From positions 1-64,000 of the forward strand of contig NZ_FNHL01000007.1 in assembly GCF_900103715.1 (NCBI RefSeq): a stretch of DNA of 64,000 nt. Reading direction: 5' to 3'. Below the pieces are notes generated by a model. That model saw nothing but the letters and a program-made list of their open reading frames with translations. It had not been told where the DNA came from and did not search any database. Below, in pieces: positions 44,038 to 53,384 of this stretch. Position numbers and translations under genes: made by a program. Origin of the DNA: Halogranum gelatinilyticum (GTDB lineage: Archaea > Halobacteriota > Halobacteria > Halobacteriales > Haloferacaceae). The first letter of the stretch is position 1. Every line of letters starts with the position of its first letter.

Positions 44038-44985
44038 ATGCGCCGCCTCGGTCTCCGCCTCCTCATGGCTCTCGTCGGCTTGTCGCTTCTGGCCCTCTAT
44101 CTCGGCGCGGCTGCCGTCGGGGCGTTCGTCCTCACGGCCGTCTTCGCCCGCCAGGACCTCCCGACCGTCGTCGGTCTCGCCACCGTTCTCACCCTCGTCT
44201 TCGGCTTCCTCAGCTACCGCTTCGGGACGGTCCAACTGCTCTCCTCGATGGACGCCGTCGCAATCGACCGCGACCGTGGCGCGGGTCTCTACCGTCGGCT
44301 GGACTGGCTGACCGCCCGGATGGCCGTCGACACGCCGACCGTGTTCGTCGCGGAGATGCAGCTGCCGAACGCGATGGCACTCGGGACGGCCCGCAACGGG
44401 GTCATCGTCGTCGACCGCTCGCTCTTCTGGCTCCTGTCGCCCGCGGAGTTGGAGGCGATACTCACGCACGAACTCGCCCATCTGGAGAGTCACGACGGGC
44501 TCGTCCAGACGCTCGCCTACAGCGCGTTGCGGACGCTCGTCGGGCTCGTCCTCGTCCTCTGTCTCCCCTTCGTCCTCGTCGTCACCGGTATCGGCCAGGC
44601 ACTCGGCTGGCTCAGCGGCCGCCCGGCGTCGTGGACGGCGTCGCCGGTCGGGCGGCTCCGCGACGGTCTCGGCCGGGCGGTCGCGCTGCTCTTCGTCGCG
44701 CTGACGCTGCTCGTCCGGGCGCACTCGCGGCGGCGGGAGTTCGCCGCCGACGACCGGGCCGCCGAGATCACGGGCGACCCACTCGCGCTCGCCCGTGGGC
44801 TGCGTCGCATCGAGCGCGCCTCCGAGCCGGTCTGGGGGCTTCGGTCGCCGCTCTACGTCCACAGTGAGGAGAGTCGCCTCGGCCGACTGCTGTCGACACA
44901 TCCGCCGATGGACGAACGCGTCGCACGGCTCGTCGAGCGCGCCACACACGGGGAACGGACGGCGACGGCGATACCTATTCGGTGA
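44038..44985 (+). CDS. M48-family membrane metalloprotease (HtpX-like)
   Basis: 315 residues. Two N-terminal membrane segments (about 5-35 and 42-62), zinc motif HELAH at residues 144-148, two more hydrophobic segments (~165-190 and ~220-237), then RRREFAADDRAAEITG with the third ligand Glu. This is the HtpX topology, for quality control of membrane proteins. The C-terminus carries LSTHPPMDERVARL, typical of the family. Confidence 0.9.
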   Translation: MRRLGLRLLMALVGLSLLALYLGAAAVGAFVLTAVFARQDLPTVVGLATVLTLVFGFLSYRFGTVQLLSSMDAVAIDRDRGAGLYRRLDWLTARMAVDTPTVFVAEMQLPNAMALGTARNGVIVVDRSLFWLLSPAELEAILTHELAHLESHDGLVQTLAYSALRTLVGLVLVLCLPFVLVVTGIGQALGWLSGRPASWTASPVGRLRDGLGRAVALLFVALTLLVRAHSRRREFAADDRAAEITGDPLALARGLRRIERASEPVWGLRSPLYVHSEESRLGRLLSTHPPMDERVARLVERATHGERTATAIPIR

Positions 44986-45004
44986 TGGGAGTTCCACGGG
45001 AGGT

Positions 45005-45244
45005 ATGACAGACGTCGACGCCGCACTCTCCGGGCTCTCTCCGGGCGAGATAGTCTCGCTCATCGTCAAGCCGCTCGGCCGCCCCGACGACCGCGACGAC
45101 CACGACGTGGCCGCGGTGAAGATCGACCCGCCCTATCTGTTCGACGACGGGGAGAGCCTCTACACGATCACGCGGCGTGAGGGGGTGTTCCGCGTCACGG
45201 TCGACGGTCTCGACTGCGGCGAACTGCGGAGCATCGTCCGCTGA
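45005..45244 (+). CDS. Small hypothetical protein
   Basis: 79 residues: MTDVDAALSGLSPGEIVSLIVKPLG... with acidic stretches and VFRVTVDGLDCGELRSIVR. It is 19 bases after the M48 protease stop and likely co-transcribed. Composition and GC3 support coding; no family recognised. Confidence 0.7.
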   Translation: MTDVDAALSGLSPGEIVSLIVKPLGRPDDRDDHDVAAVKIDPPYLFDDGESLYTITRREGVFRVTVDGLDCGELRSIVR

Positions 45245-45389
45245 GCCGGCATCCACCCCACCCCACACGACCCGCTGCCGCGTCGACAACACCGACTGTT
45301 CTCGCCCGAGACGTGACCCGCCGTGAGCGCGCGCCTATTTAAATAGAAATCTGCAAAGCAACAAGACGTTGCAGCTACTACGGTACACT

Positions 45390-45719
45390 GTGACCGACGA
45401 CACCGATACGTGGCACACGGACGCCCGCACCCGCCTCAGTGTGCTGTCGGCCAACCTGGAGACGCTCGCGGCGCTCGCAGCGGAGCTGGCGAGCGAGGCC
45501 GCTCACCCACGCAGCCGCGAGTTCGACGCGCTCGCGACCGCGCTCCGCGAGGAGGCACTCGTCATCCAGGACGCCCTCCAGTCGGCGACGACGGCAGAAC
45601 AGGAAGAGACGTTCGAGATGGCCCTCCGCAACCTCGTCGAACTACGCGAGGAGACGCCCGACCGCGTGCTCTCGGCGGTCGACGAGCGAGCCGAGGGGTC
45701 GCTGGAGACGTTCGAGTAG
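45390..45719 (+). CDS. Helical hypothetical protein
   Basis: 109 residues from GTG at 45390 (TDDTDTWHTDART...). Rich in Ala/Glu/Leu and predicted helical throughout (AELASEAAHPRSREFDALATALREEALVIQDAL), perhaps a four-helix bundle. A TTG seven codons upstream is also possible. TATTTAAATAG at about 45335 is TATA-like, ~50 bases above the start. No family recognised. Confidence 0.65.
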   Translation: MTDDTDTWHTDARTRLSVLSANLETLAALAAELASEAAHPRSREFDALATALREEALVIQDALQSATTAEQEETFEMALRNLVELREETPDRVLSAVDERAEGSLETFE

Positions 45720-45867
45720 GGGAGTGCTTCGGATGTGGAAGTTGCAGCGGTAGCAGTGGCTATGGTCAGTCGCTCTCGTAAATCGCCCCGGCTTTCGTTC
45801 GGCTAGCTGATTAGTAGCCAATCGCTGCTACTCGTTGTCGAACCGGTGTTCTGTCGCCGCACTGTGA

Positions 45868-46302
45868 CTAGCTTCTCAAACCCACGCTTCTGTTCCGGAG
45901 GTAGAGATACGCCCCACCGGCAGGGATCGTCACCAGTTGGACCGGCGAAAACACGAACGACAGCAGATGGACAAGGCTGACGAGTCCCCACACGGCTCGG
46001 TTCGGAGACCACTCCTCGCTCCCCTGCAGGGAGCGGACGTCCAAGTAGAGACAGAGCGAGTAGAGGGGTGCTAGTAAACTGGTGATCAGAACGAACAGTG
46101 CACTCAGGACTGCGGAGGCCAGAAATATGCCTCCTACTCGTGGATCAGAAGGAACCAGCGCGGTGGAGGACGGTGTTTGCGGGCCGCTCACTGTCTGTAA
46201 GACCAGATACGACACCCACACCAGAGTAAGCGATAGTACGAAAAATGCGATTCCGTACCACCAACGGGACCCGGTCGCTCGGTGCTGTTTTGATTCGGTC
46301 AC
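45868..46302 (-). CDS. Hypothetical four-segment membrane protein
   Basis: 144 residues from GTG at 46302 (TESKQHRATG). Hydrophobic segments near 15-38, 55-80, 105-122 and 125-140. Codon use is less GC3-biased than neighbours (the surrounding ~700 bases are AT-richer), which may indicate transfer. An upstream ATG at 46374 adds 24 residues of basic sequence and looks wrong. Family unknown. Confidence 0.5.
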   Translation of the reverse strand: MTESKQHRATGSRWWYGIAFFVLSLTLVWVSYLVLQTVSGPQTPSSTALVPSDPRVGGIFLASAVLSALFVLITSLLAPLYSLCLYLDVRSLQGSEEWSPNRAVWGLVSLVHLLSFVFSPVQLVTIPAGGAYLYLRNRSVGLRS

Positions 46303-46558
46303 GCAGTTCGTGAATTCGACTCGGTTCGAATATATATTTCGCCTCGAGCACTCTAGTGAAAAAGCGATTCGCACACAGTTGGCTCGTGCGGTGAAGGTCC
46401 TGTCTCTGCTCTTAGCGATGGTGAGTTCGGTGCAAAGCGCGCAGCTCTACCGAAGCACGTGAGTGACTAGGGTGCGGCACACTCCCCCCGATTGTCGACA
46501 TCGCTAACGACCTTCCCCCACACCAACGCACTTCACCCTCCGTGCAAATTCCTCCACC

Positions 46559-47527
46559 ATGGAGTACACCACACTCGGTGACACCGGCACGACCGTCAGC
46601 CGCCTCTGTCTCGGCTGCATGAGCTTCGGGAGCGGTCACGACTGGATGCTCGACCGTGAGGAGGGCGAGGAACTCGTCGAGCGCGCGCTGGAGCTCGGAA
46701 TCAACTTCTTCGACACCGCGAACGTCTACTCGGCGGGCGAGAGCGAGTCCATCCTCGGCGACGTGCTGAACGAGTACGGCCGCGACGAGGTCGTCGTCGC
46801 CACGAAGGTCCGGTTCCCCGGCGCGACGGAGCACAAGAACGCCTCGGGACTGTCGCGGAAGACCATCGAGCAGGAACTCGACGCCTCCCTCGACCGACTG
46901 GGCATGGACACCATCGACCTCTATCAAATCCACCGCTGGGATTACGACACGCCCATCGAGCAGACCCTGCGCGCGCTCGACGACGCCGTCCGACGCGGGA
47001 AAGTCCGGCACATCGGTGCGTCGTCGATGTGGGCACACCAGTTCGCCGAGGCACTGCACACCGCGGACCGCCTCGGTCTCGAACGGTTCCAGACGATGCA
47101 GAACCTGTACAACCTCGCGTACCGGGAGGAGGAGCGCGAGATGCTGCCGCTGTGTGCGAAGGAGAACGTCGGCGTGATGCCGTGGTCGCCGCTCGGCGCG
47201 GGCTATCTGACCCGGCCGCACGAGGAGTTCGACGCGACGACCCGCGGCGAACACGAAGAGGGTGTCGGCCGACCGTACAAGGAGGGCGGCGGCGTCGAAG
47301 TCAACGAGCGCGTACAGGAACTCGCCGACGAGAAGGGCTACTCGATGGCGCAGCTGTCGATGGCGTGGCTGCTGCACAAGGACGTCGTCACGACGCCGAT
47401 TCTCGGCACGTCGAGCGTCGAGCATCTCGAATCCGCCGTCGAGGCGTTCGACATCGACCTCTCGGACAGCGAGTTGGCGTATCTCGAAGAGCCGTACGAG
47501 CCGGTTCGCGTCTCGGGCCACGAGTAA
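46559..47527 (+). CDS. Aldo/keto reductase (AKR, TAS/YakC-like)
   Basis: 322 residues. YTTLGDTGTTVSRLCLGCMSFGSG, FFDTANVYSAGESE (catalytic Asp/Tyr), VVATKVRF (Lys), YQIHRWDYDTP (His) and APIL-type cofactor segment TTPILGTSSVEHLES are in order. Reduces or oxidises small carbonyl compounds with NAD(P)H. Related to but distinct from the reductase at 42887-43735. Confidence 0.88.
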   Translation: MEYTTLGDTGTTVSRLCLGCMSFGSGHDWMLDREEGEELVERALELGINFFDTANVYSAGESESILGDVLNEYGRDEVVVATKVRFPGATEHKNASGLSRKTIEQELDASLDRLGMDTIDLYQIHRWDYDTPIEQTLRALDDAVRRGKVRHIGASSMWAHQFAEALHTADRLGLERFQTMQNLYNLAYREEEREMLPLCAKENVGVMPWSPLGAGYLTRPHEEFDATTRGEHEEGVGRPYKEGGGVEVNERVQELADEKGYSMAQLSMAWLLHKDVVTTPILGTSSVEHLESAVEAFDIDLSDSELAYLEEPYEPVRVSGHE

Positions 47528-47601
47528 GCCGCCCCGTCCGGCGAACGATTAACGGTGTCAACGGCCCTCATGGGCATTATGAGAGGAATGAGAGGAGTAC
47601 G

Positions 47602-49350
47602 ATGACCGAACGGACACTACGGGGGACGGGCGCGACACCCCGCGCCGGTGTCGGGACCGTCGTCTGGTACCGGCCGGACGCGAGCCTCGAACTCGACGAC
47701 CCCGAGACGGTCCCCGAGAGCGAGCGTGCGGCCGAACGCGAGCGGTTCGCGGCCGCCCGTGACACCGCGCGAGAAGAACTCGAAGTCGAGCGCGACCGCA
47801 CGGCCGAGCGCGTCGGAGAGGAGGAGGCCGCGGTCTTCAGCGCGCACATCCAGTTCCTCGACGACCCGCAGATCGACGACGGCGTCGCCGACGCGCTCGG
47901 CGACGGTCTCCCGGCCGAGCACGCCGTCCGCGAGGCCTTCGCTGGACCCATCGAGCAGTTCGAGGGGATGGAGGGCCGGATGGCCGAGCGCGCCGACGAC
48001 CTCCGCGACGTGCGGGACCGCCTGCTCCGACTGCTCACTGGGAGCGAACGCGTGAACCTCGCCGAACTGCCGGAGGGGTCCGTCGTCCTCGCCGAGCGGC
48101 TGACGCCGAGCGACACCGCCCAACTCGACCCCGAGCGCGTGGCCGGCTTCGCCACCGTCACCGGCGGCCGGACGTCCCATGCCGCTATCTTCGCGCGGTC
48201 GCTCGCACTCCCGGCCGTCGTCGGCGTCGGTCCCGACCTGGAGACCGTCGAGGAGGGCGCGCGGGTCGTCGTCGACGGCGACACGGGCGATGTCGTCGTC
48301 GACCCGAGCGACGAGCGGGTCGCGGCCGTCGAGACCGGCTCGGGGGTGGAAGTGACTCGCGAGCGCGTCGCGACGGCCGACGGCAGAGAGATCGAGGTCG
48401 CCGCCAACGTCGGCCGGTCGGCGGAGTTGCCGGGTGCAGTCGAGCAGGGAGCCGACGGTATCGGTCTCTACCGCACGGAGTTCCTCTTTCTCGACCGCGA
48501 GACCCCACCAGACGAGGACGAGCAGTACGAGACGTACGTCGACGCCCTGGAGGCGTTCCCGGACGGCCGCGTCGTCGTCCGGACGCTCGACATCGGCGGC
48601 GACAAGCAGATCCCGTATCTCGACCTGCCCGAGGAGGAGAACCCCTTCCTCGGCGAGCGCGGGATTCGGCGGTCGCTCGGCCCCGACGCCGACCTGTTCG
48701 AGACACAGTTGCGGGCACTCCTGCGGGCCGGTGCCGACGCCGGAGAGGAGCGACGCTCCGCAAGCGGCCGGACGCAATCAGGTGACGACGGCGGCAGCCG
48801 GTTGAGCGTCATGTTCCCGCTCGTCTCGACGGTCGACGAGTTGGACGCCGCACTCACCCGCGTCGAAGAGGTCGCCGCCGACCTGGAGGCCGAGGGCGTC
48901 GCCCACGCCATCCCCGAACTCGGCGTGATGGTCGAGACGCCGGGGTCGGTCTTCATGGCGCGGGAGTTCGCCGCCCGCGTCGACTTCCTCAGTATCGGGA
49001 CGAACGACCTCGCGCAGTACGTCATGGCGGCCGCCCGCGAGAACGAACACGTCGCACACCTCCACGACCCGCTGCATCCACCCGTGCTTCGCGCCATCGA
49101 CCGCACCGTCGACGCCGCCCACGCCAACGACGCCTGGGTCGGGATGTGCGGCGAGATGGCGGGCGACCCCGACCTGACCGAACTGCTCGTCGGCCTCGGT
49201 CTCGACGAACTGAGCATGAGTGCCGTCACGGTCCCCGAGGTGAAGGCGAACGTCGCGGCGACCGACGGCGACGACGCCAGCGACGTCGCCGACCGCGTGC
49301 TGACCGCGGAGACGCGGGCCGACGTGGTCGACCTCCTCGGCGTCGAGTAG
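47602..49350 (+). CDS. ptsI: Phosphoenolpyruvate-protein phosphotransferase (PTS enzyme I)
   Basis: 582 residues. Swivel-domain active site GGRTSHAAIFARS with H193; PEP-binding half with GLYRTEFLFLD, TLDIGGDKQIPYLD, GTNDLAQYV and MCGEMAGD (catalytic Cys). It transfers phosphate from PEP to HPr. A polar insertion (GEERRSASGRTQSGDDGG, about 374-391) breaks the barrel near a loop. No HPr or EII gene is adjacent, although Haloferax-type PTS genes are often clustered. Confidence 0.92.
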   Translation: MTERTLRGTGATPRAGVGTVVWYRPDASLELDDPETVPESERAAERERFAAARDTAREELEVERDRTAERVGEEEAAVFSAHIQFLDDPQIDDGVADALGDGLPAEHAVREAFAGPIEQFEGMEGRMAERADDLRDVRDRLLRLLTGSERVNLAELPEGSVVLAERLTPSDTAQLDPERVAGFATVTGGRTSHAAIFARSLALPAVVGVGPDLETVEEGARVVVDGDTGDVVVDPSDERVAAVETGSGVEVTRERVATADGREIEVAANVGRSAELPGAVEQGADGIGLYRTEFLFLDRETPPDEDEQYETYVDALEAFPDGRVVVRTLDIGGDKQIPYLDLPEEENPFLGERGIRRSLGPDADLFETQLRALLRAGADAGEERRSASGRTQSGDDGGSRLSVMFPLVSTVDELDAALTRVEEVAADLEAEGVAHAIPELGVMVETPGSVFMAREFAARVDFLSIGTNDLAQYVMAAARENEHVAHLHDPLHPPVLRAIDRTVDAAHANDAWVGMCGEMAGDPDLTELLVGLGLDELSMSAVTVPEVKANVAATDGDDASDVADRVLTAETRADVVDLLGVE

Positions 49351-49443
49351 CCGCGCTGTCGCGGCCGTCGCCGCGACTCGGCTCCTCGAAGACGCCCGAC
49401 CGCGTCACATACATACGCCCACGGGGGCTATCTGAAGGCGACA

Positions 49444-49986
49444 ATGACGACTGAGACTGCGACGCTCGGCGGCGGCTGTTTCTGGTGTACCGAGGCGGCG
49501 TTCAAGGAGCTGGAGGGCGTCCACGGGGTCACCTCCGGCTACGCGGGGGGCCACGTCGACAACCCCAGCTACAAGGCCGTCTGCCGCGAGGAGACGGGCC
49601 ACGCCGAGGTGACCCGCGTCGAGTACGACCCCGACGTCATCGCCTACGAGGACCTCCTGGCCGTCTTCTTCACGGTCCACGACCCGACGACGCTCAACCG
49701 ACAGGGCCCGGACGTCGGCAGCCAGTATCGCTCCATCATCCTCTACGAGAGCGACGACCAGCGTCGCATCGCCGAGGAGTACATCGCCGGGCTGGAGGCG
49801 GAGAACGTCTACGACGACGACATCGTGACCGAGGTCGAGGCGTTAGAGACGTTCTGGGAGGCAGAGGCGTACCACCAGGACTACTACGAGAAGAACCCCG
49901 GCGACGCCTACTGTCAGTTTAACGCCGACCCGAAGATCCGGAAAGTGAGAGAGAAGTTCGGCGACAAGGTGAAACAGGAGGCGTAG
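49444..49986 (+). CDS. msrA: Peptide-methionine (S)-S-oxide reductase MsrA
   Basis: 180 residues. GGGCFWCTEAAF carries the catalytic Cys12; GVTSGYAGG, NPSYKAVC and TGHAEV are MsrA signatures; the C-terminus YCQFNADPKIRKVREKF has the resolving-type Cys. Repairs oxidised methionine in proteins, cytosolic. Separate promoter region of ~93 bases after ptsI. Confidence 0.95.
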   Translation: MTTETATLGGGCFWCTEAAFKELEGVHGVTSGYAGGHVDNPSYKAVCREETGHAEVTRVEYDPDVIAYEDLLAVFFTVHDPTTLNRQGPDVGSQYRSIILYESDDQRRIAEEYIAGLEAENVYDDDIVTEVEALETFWEAEAYHQDYYEKNPGDAYCQFNADPKIRKVREKFGDKVKQEA

Positions 49987-50092
49987 AACGCCGCTCGGCC
50001 CCTCTCGAAGCTCGCTGTGCCGTCTCAGGGGCCACGAAAGCGGCCTCTCCGAGACTCAAGACTGATAAGACTCGCTGCCAGTAGTCTGAGCT

Positions 50093-50551
50093 ATGGACCA
50101 ACGGAAAGAGAAGCGAACGTGGCTCGCGGTGGTGCTCGCGATCCCCGTTGTCGGCTTCGGCCATCTCTATCTCCGCCGCTGGCTGCGAGCGGTCGGCTGG
50201 ATACTGCTGACGTTCGGCGCGTCGATGTTCGTCCCGCCGGAGCAGCTCGAAGCGTTGTCGGCCTGGCAGCAGGCACTGTTCACGACCGGGAGCGTCTCGG
50301 GCGTCACGGCCCCGGAGTTCAGCGCGCTCGCGCCGGTCCTCGCCGTCGCACTCATGAGTATCGCCGACGCGTACATGGTCGCGCGCCGCCACAACGCGCA
50401 GGTTCGGATGCAGGCGGCGACGATGGCCGCTATGGACGGCGACGTCGCCGACGCCGACGTCGTCACCTGTCCGGCCTGTGGCCGCGAGGTCGAGGCCGAC
50501 CTGGACTTCTGTCACTGGTGTACGACGGAGTTCGAGCGGCCGCAGGACTAG
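50093..50551 (+). CDS. Membrane protein with C-terminal zinc ribbon
   Basis: 152 residues. Two hydrophobic segments near 10-25 (AVVLAIPVVGFGHLYL) and 32-50, a third near 82-95, then a C-terminal zinc ribbon CPACGREVEADLDFCHWC. This order is common for haloarchaeal membrane-associated zinc-ribbon proteins. Its stop overlaps the stop of the small membrane gene on the other strand. Confidence 0.8.
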   Translation: MDQRKEKRTWLAVVLAIPVVGFGHLYLRRWLRAVGWILLTFGASMFVPPEQLEALSAWQQALFTTGSVSGVTAPEFSALAPVLAVALMSIADAYMVARRHNAQVRMQAATMAAMDGDVADADVVTCPACGREVEADLDFCHWCTTEFERPQD

Positions 50552-50670
50552 GGCAGGTGCACCATCCCGGTGGCAAGGAAGAACAGCGACACCACGACGA
50601 GGAGGCCGAGGATGAGCGCGAGCAAGTACTCGAAGGCACCCTCGGGCGTCCGACTCGATGGGAAATGCAT
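50548..50670 (-). CDS. 40-residue single-span membrane protein
   Basis: MHFPSSRTPEGAFEYLLALIL... with one membrane segment of ~22 hydrophobic residues. The frame's TAG overlaps, tail to tail, the stop of the zinc-ribbon gene. Small size limits certainty. It resembles small haloarchaeal membrane ORFs of the same opening (MHFPSSRTPEG) as I recall them. Confidence 0.5.
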   Translation of the reverse strand: MHFPSSRTPEGAFEYLLALILGLLVVVSLFFLATGMVHLP

Positions 50671-50764
50671 ACTTGAACTACGCTAGCATGGACCATAGCT
50701 TCGCGCCTACGACAAAGTGGCCGTCGGACACAAATACATAGCCCCCCAGTCGTACAGGTCTCGT

Positions 50765-51190
50765 ATGGACAAACTCGCCGACGTCAGTGCCGACGCACTG
50801 CGAACTGCCCTCGGTGACGTCGAGAGCGCGAAGGCGGCGAAACGGCTGATGGTCGCGCTCGACTACAAGGACGACGTCTCCGTCGACGTCCTCACCGAGC
50901 GGTACGGAATCCCGCGCTCGACGCTCTACTACTGGCTCGACCGGTTCGAGGAACGCTCTATCGCGGACGCTATCGAGGACGAGCCGCGTCCCGGTCGGCC
51001 GCCGCGGCTCACCGAGGCGGCCCGCGAGACGCTCCGTTCGGACCTCGCCGACGACCCGGCGGCCCACGGCTACGACGCCGACGAGTGGACGCCGGAACTC
51101 GTCCAGACGCACGTCGAACGCGAGTACGGCGTCTCCTACTCGACGGGTCACGTCCGCCGACTGCTGCGCGAGTTCGAACTGGCCGCGTAG
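50765..51190 (+). CDS. Transposase-derived helix-turn-helix protein (IS630-like N-terminus)
   Basis: 141 residues consisting only of the winged/HTH part: DYKDDVSVDVLTERYGIPRSTLYYWLDRFEERS, then a linker PRPGRPPRLTE and a second HTH (VQTHVEREYGVSYSTGHVRRLLREF). No DDE catalytic domain follows. IS630-type transposases have this N-terminal arrangement, so it is probably a domesticated DNA-binding protein rather than a fragment, because the frame ends cleanly and no terminal repeats are seen. Confidence 0.8.
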   Translation: MDKLADVSADALRTALGDVESAKAAKRLMVALDYKDDVSVDVLTERYGIPRSTLYYWLDRFEERSIADAIEDEPRPGRPPRLTEAARETLRSDLADDPAAHGYDADEWTPELVQTHVEREYGVSYSTGHVRRLLREFELAA

Positions 51191-51199
51191 CCGGACGCG

Positions 51200-51400
51200 C
51201 TACTGGACGGCCAACTCCGAGCCGCACTCCTCGCAGGTCGTCGCTTCGAGCGCCAGCCGCGCCGAGTAGGGTCGGCTGAGGCTGATGCGACGCGGATAGC
51301 TGATACAGTCGTCGTTCGGGCAGACGAGTTCCGCGTCGCCCTGCAGACGCTCGATGTACTCGACGGCCGAGAGGTCGGTCAGGGGGGTACCGGCTGACAT
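51200..51400 (-). CDS. Small zinc-ribbon protein
   Basis: 66 residues. Cys pairs CPNDDC (27-32) and CEEC (56-59) form a likely zinc site, with an aromatic/Arg middle (SYPRRISLSRPYSARL). Convergent with the HTH gene, 9 bases away. Function unknown; its architecture resembles small transcription or translation-associated haloarchaeal zinc ribbons. Confidence 0.75.
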   Translation of the reverse strand: MSAGTPLTDLSAVEYIERLQGDAELVCPNDDCISYPRRISLSRPYSARLALEATTCEECGSELAVQ

Positions 51401-51511
51401 CACATCCCTTTCGAGTTCACTGAAGTAATTAGTTCTGTAACTCGGAATCCAGTACTCTTTCGGCCTGCCGCGAGCCACGGCTTTAGGAGCGTCCGTCGCG
51501 TGCTCCCGCCA

Positions 51512-52267
51512 ATGGAAGTCGCGATTCTCACCGTCGGCGACGAGATTCTCGCCGGTGACACCGAGAACACGAACGCCTCGTGGGTCGCCCGACAGGTGAC
51601 CGCTCGCGGGGCCACGGTGGCCCGCATCCTGACCGTCCCGGACGACGCCGCGCTCATCACGGAGACGGTCCGCGAATGGCACGACGCCTTCGACGCCGTC
51701 GTCGTCATGGGCGGACTCGGGGGGACGCACGACGACGTGACGATGGCCGCCGTCGCCGACGCCTTCGACCGCGAGCTGGTCGTCGAGGACGCGGTCGCCG
51801 CCGACGTCGAGGCGACCGCCCGCGCCTACCGCGAGAACAACCCCGAGCAGTTCGAGACCTACGAGGACGACCTCCACATCGACGTCGAGGCGTGGGCGTC
51901 GACGCCCGAGGGAGCCGAACCGCTGCTCAACGAGGTCGGTCTCTCGCCGGGCTGTGTCGTCGAGTCGGTCTACGTCTTCCCCGGCCCGCCCGCGGAGCTG
52001 AAGGCGATGTTCGAGACGGTTGCCGACCGCTTCGGGGGCGACCTCGTCAGTCAGACCTTCTACACGCCCGCGCCGGAGGGTGCGATGGGCGAGGTGTTCG
52101 CAGGGCTGCACGACCGCTTCGACGTTGTCGTCGGCAGCTACGCCGCCCGCGGGTCGACGCCGAACCGCGTGAAGCTCAACGCCCGCGACGAGGCGACGCT
52201 CGCCGACGCCGTCGCGTGGCTCCGCGACAACGCCGACGTCGCCGACGACCCCGACGCTCTCCAGTAA
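51512..52267 (+). CDS. CinA/MoaB-type molybdopterin-binding domain protein
   Basis: 251 residues. VAILTVGDEILAGDTENTNASW and VVVMGGLGGTHDDVTMAAVADAF are the MoCF (MoaB/MogA-like) motifs of the CinA N-terminal domain. The C-terminal NMN amidase domain of full CinA is absent. A GTG four codons upstream is an alternative start. Could act in nucleotide or pterin metabolism. Confidence 0.85.
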   Translation: MEVAILTVGDEILAGDTENTNASWVARQVTARGATVARILTVPDDAALITETVREWHDAFDAVVVMGGLGGTHDDVTMAAVADAFDRELVVEDAVAADVEATARAYRENNPEQFETYEDDLHIDVEAWASTPEGAEPLLNEVGLSPGCVVESVYVFPGPPAELKAMFETVADRFGGDLVSQTFYTPAPEGAMGEVFAGLHDRFDVVVGSYAARGSTPNRVKLNARDEATLADAVAWLRDNADVADDPDALQ

Positions 52268-52350
52268 CGCCGCCAATTCTCGGCTCCTGCAGCAACGCCC
52301 GCCGCCAACGGGTCCAAGAGGCTCCAGGCCCTATCTCCCCCGTGTCACCA

Positions 52351-53328
52351 ATGTCAGCACCGTGGACTGTCGAGCGGATGCCGGACTGTTCGGAGAAGAC
52401 CGTCGTCGTCACGGGTGCCAACAGCGGCCTCGGCTTCGAGGTCACCCGTGCGTTCGCGAAGAAGGGGGCGACCGTCGTCCTCGCCTGTCGGAGCACGGAG
52501 CGCGGCGAGGACGCCGCCCAACGGGTCCGCGACGAGGTGCCCGACGCCGACCTCGACGTGCGGCATCTCGATCTCGCGAACCTCGACTCGGTTCGCTCCT
52601 TCGCCGAGGGCTTCCTCGCCGACTACGACAATCTGGACATCCTCTGTAACAACGCCGGGGTGATGGCGACGCCGTACCGGACGACCGAGGACGGATTCGA
52701 ACTCCAGTTCGGCGTCAACCATCTCGGTCACTTCGCGCTCACGGGTCACCTTCTGCCCCAGCTGGCCGAAACAGCCGCCGAGTCCGGGAGCGAGACGCGC
52801 GTCGTCACCACCTCCAGCGGTGCCCACCGCATGGGAGAGATCGACTTCGACGACCTACACCACCAGCGGTCCTACGGCAAGTGGGAGGCCTACGGCCAGT
52901 CGAAGCTCGCGAACCTGCTGTTCGCGTACGAGCTGGACCGTCGCCTCGCCGTCGCCGACGTCGACGTGACGAGTGCCGCCGCCCATCCGGGCTACGCCGC
53001 GACCAACCTCCAGCTTCGCGGTCCGGAGATGGAAGGGGCTGACCTGCGCGAGCGGCTGATGGGGCTGGCGAACAACGTCGTCGCCCAGTCCGCCGAGATG
53101 GGCGCGCTACCCATCCTCTACGCGGCGACCGCCGACGACGTGCGCGGCGGCGACTACATCGGCCCGGACGGGCTGGCCGAGATGCGTGGCTATCCGACCA
53201 AAGTGCAGTCGACAGACACGTCGTACGATATGCAGCTCGCAGACGAGCTGTGGGCCGTCTCGGAGGATCTCACCGACGTCAGCTACGACTTCGACGCGCT
53301 CGCCGGGGCGGCCCAGCCGGCCGACTGA
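52351..53328 (+). CDS. Short-chain dehydrogenase/reductase (retinol dehydrogenase-like)
   Basis: 325 residues. Rossmann motif TGANSGLG (about 21-28), NNAGVM, catalytic Ser in TTSSGAHRMG and YGQSK. PGYAATNLQ and the long C-terminal part fit the retinol dehydrogenase-like subgroup. Oxidises or reduces hydroxy/keto groups with NAD(P)H. Confidence 0.88.
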   Translation: MSAPWTVERMPDCSEKTVVVTGANSGLGFEVTRAFAKKGATVVLACRSTERGEDAAQRVRDEVPDADLDVRHLDLANLDSVRSFAEGFLADYDNLDILCNNAGVMATPYRTTEDGFELQFGVNHLGHFALTGHLLPQLAETAAESGSETRVVTTSSGAHRMGEIDFDDLHHQRSYGKWEAYGQSKLANLLFAYELDRRLAVADVDVTSAAAHPGYAATNLQLRGPEMEGADLRERLMGLANNVVAQSAEMGALPILYAATADDVRGGDYIGPDGLAEMRGYPTKVQSTDTSYDMQLADELWAVSEDLTDVSYDFDALAGAAQPAD

Positions 53329-53384
53329 CGCAGGGGACAAACACCGACTATTTCCCGTTCGACTCCCTCCTTCCGCCAGATTCG

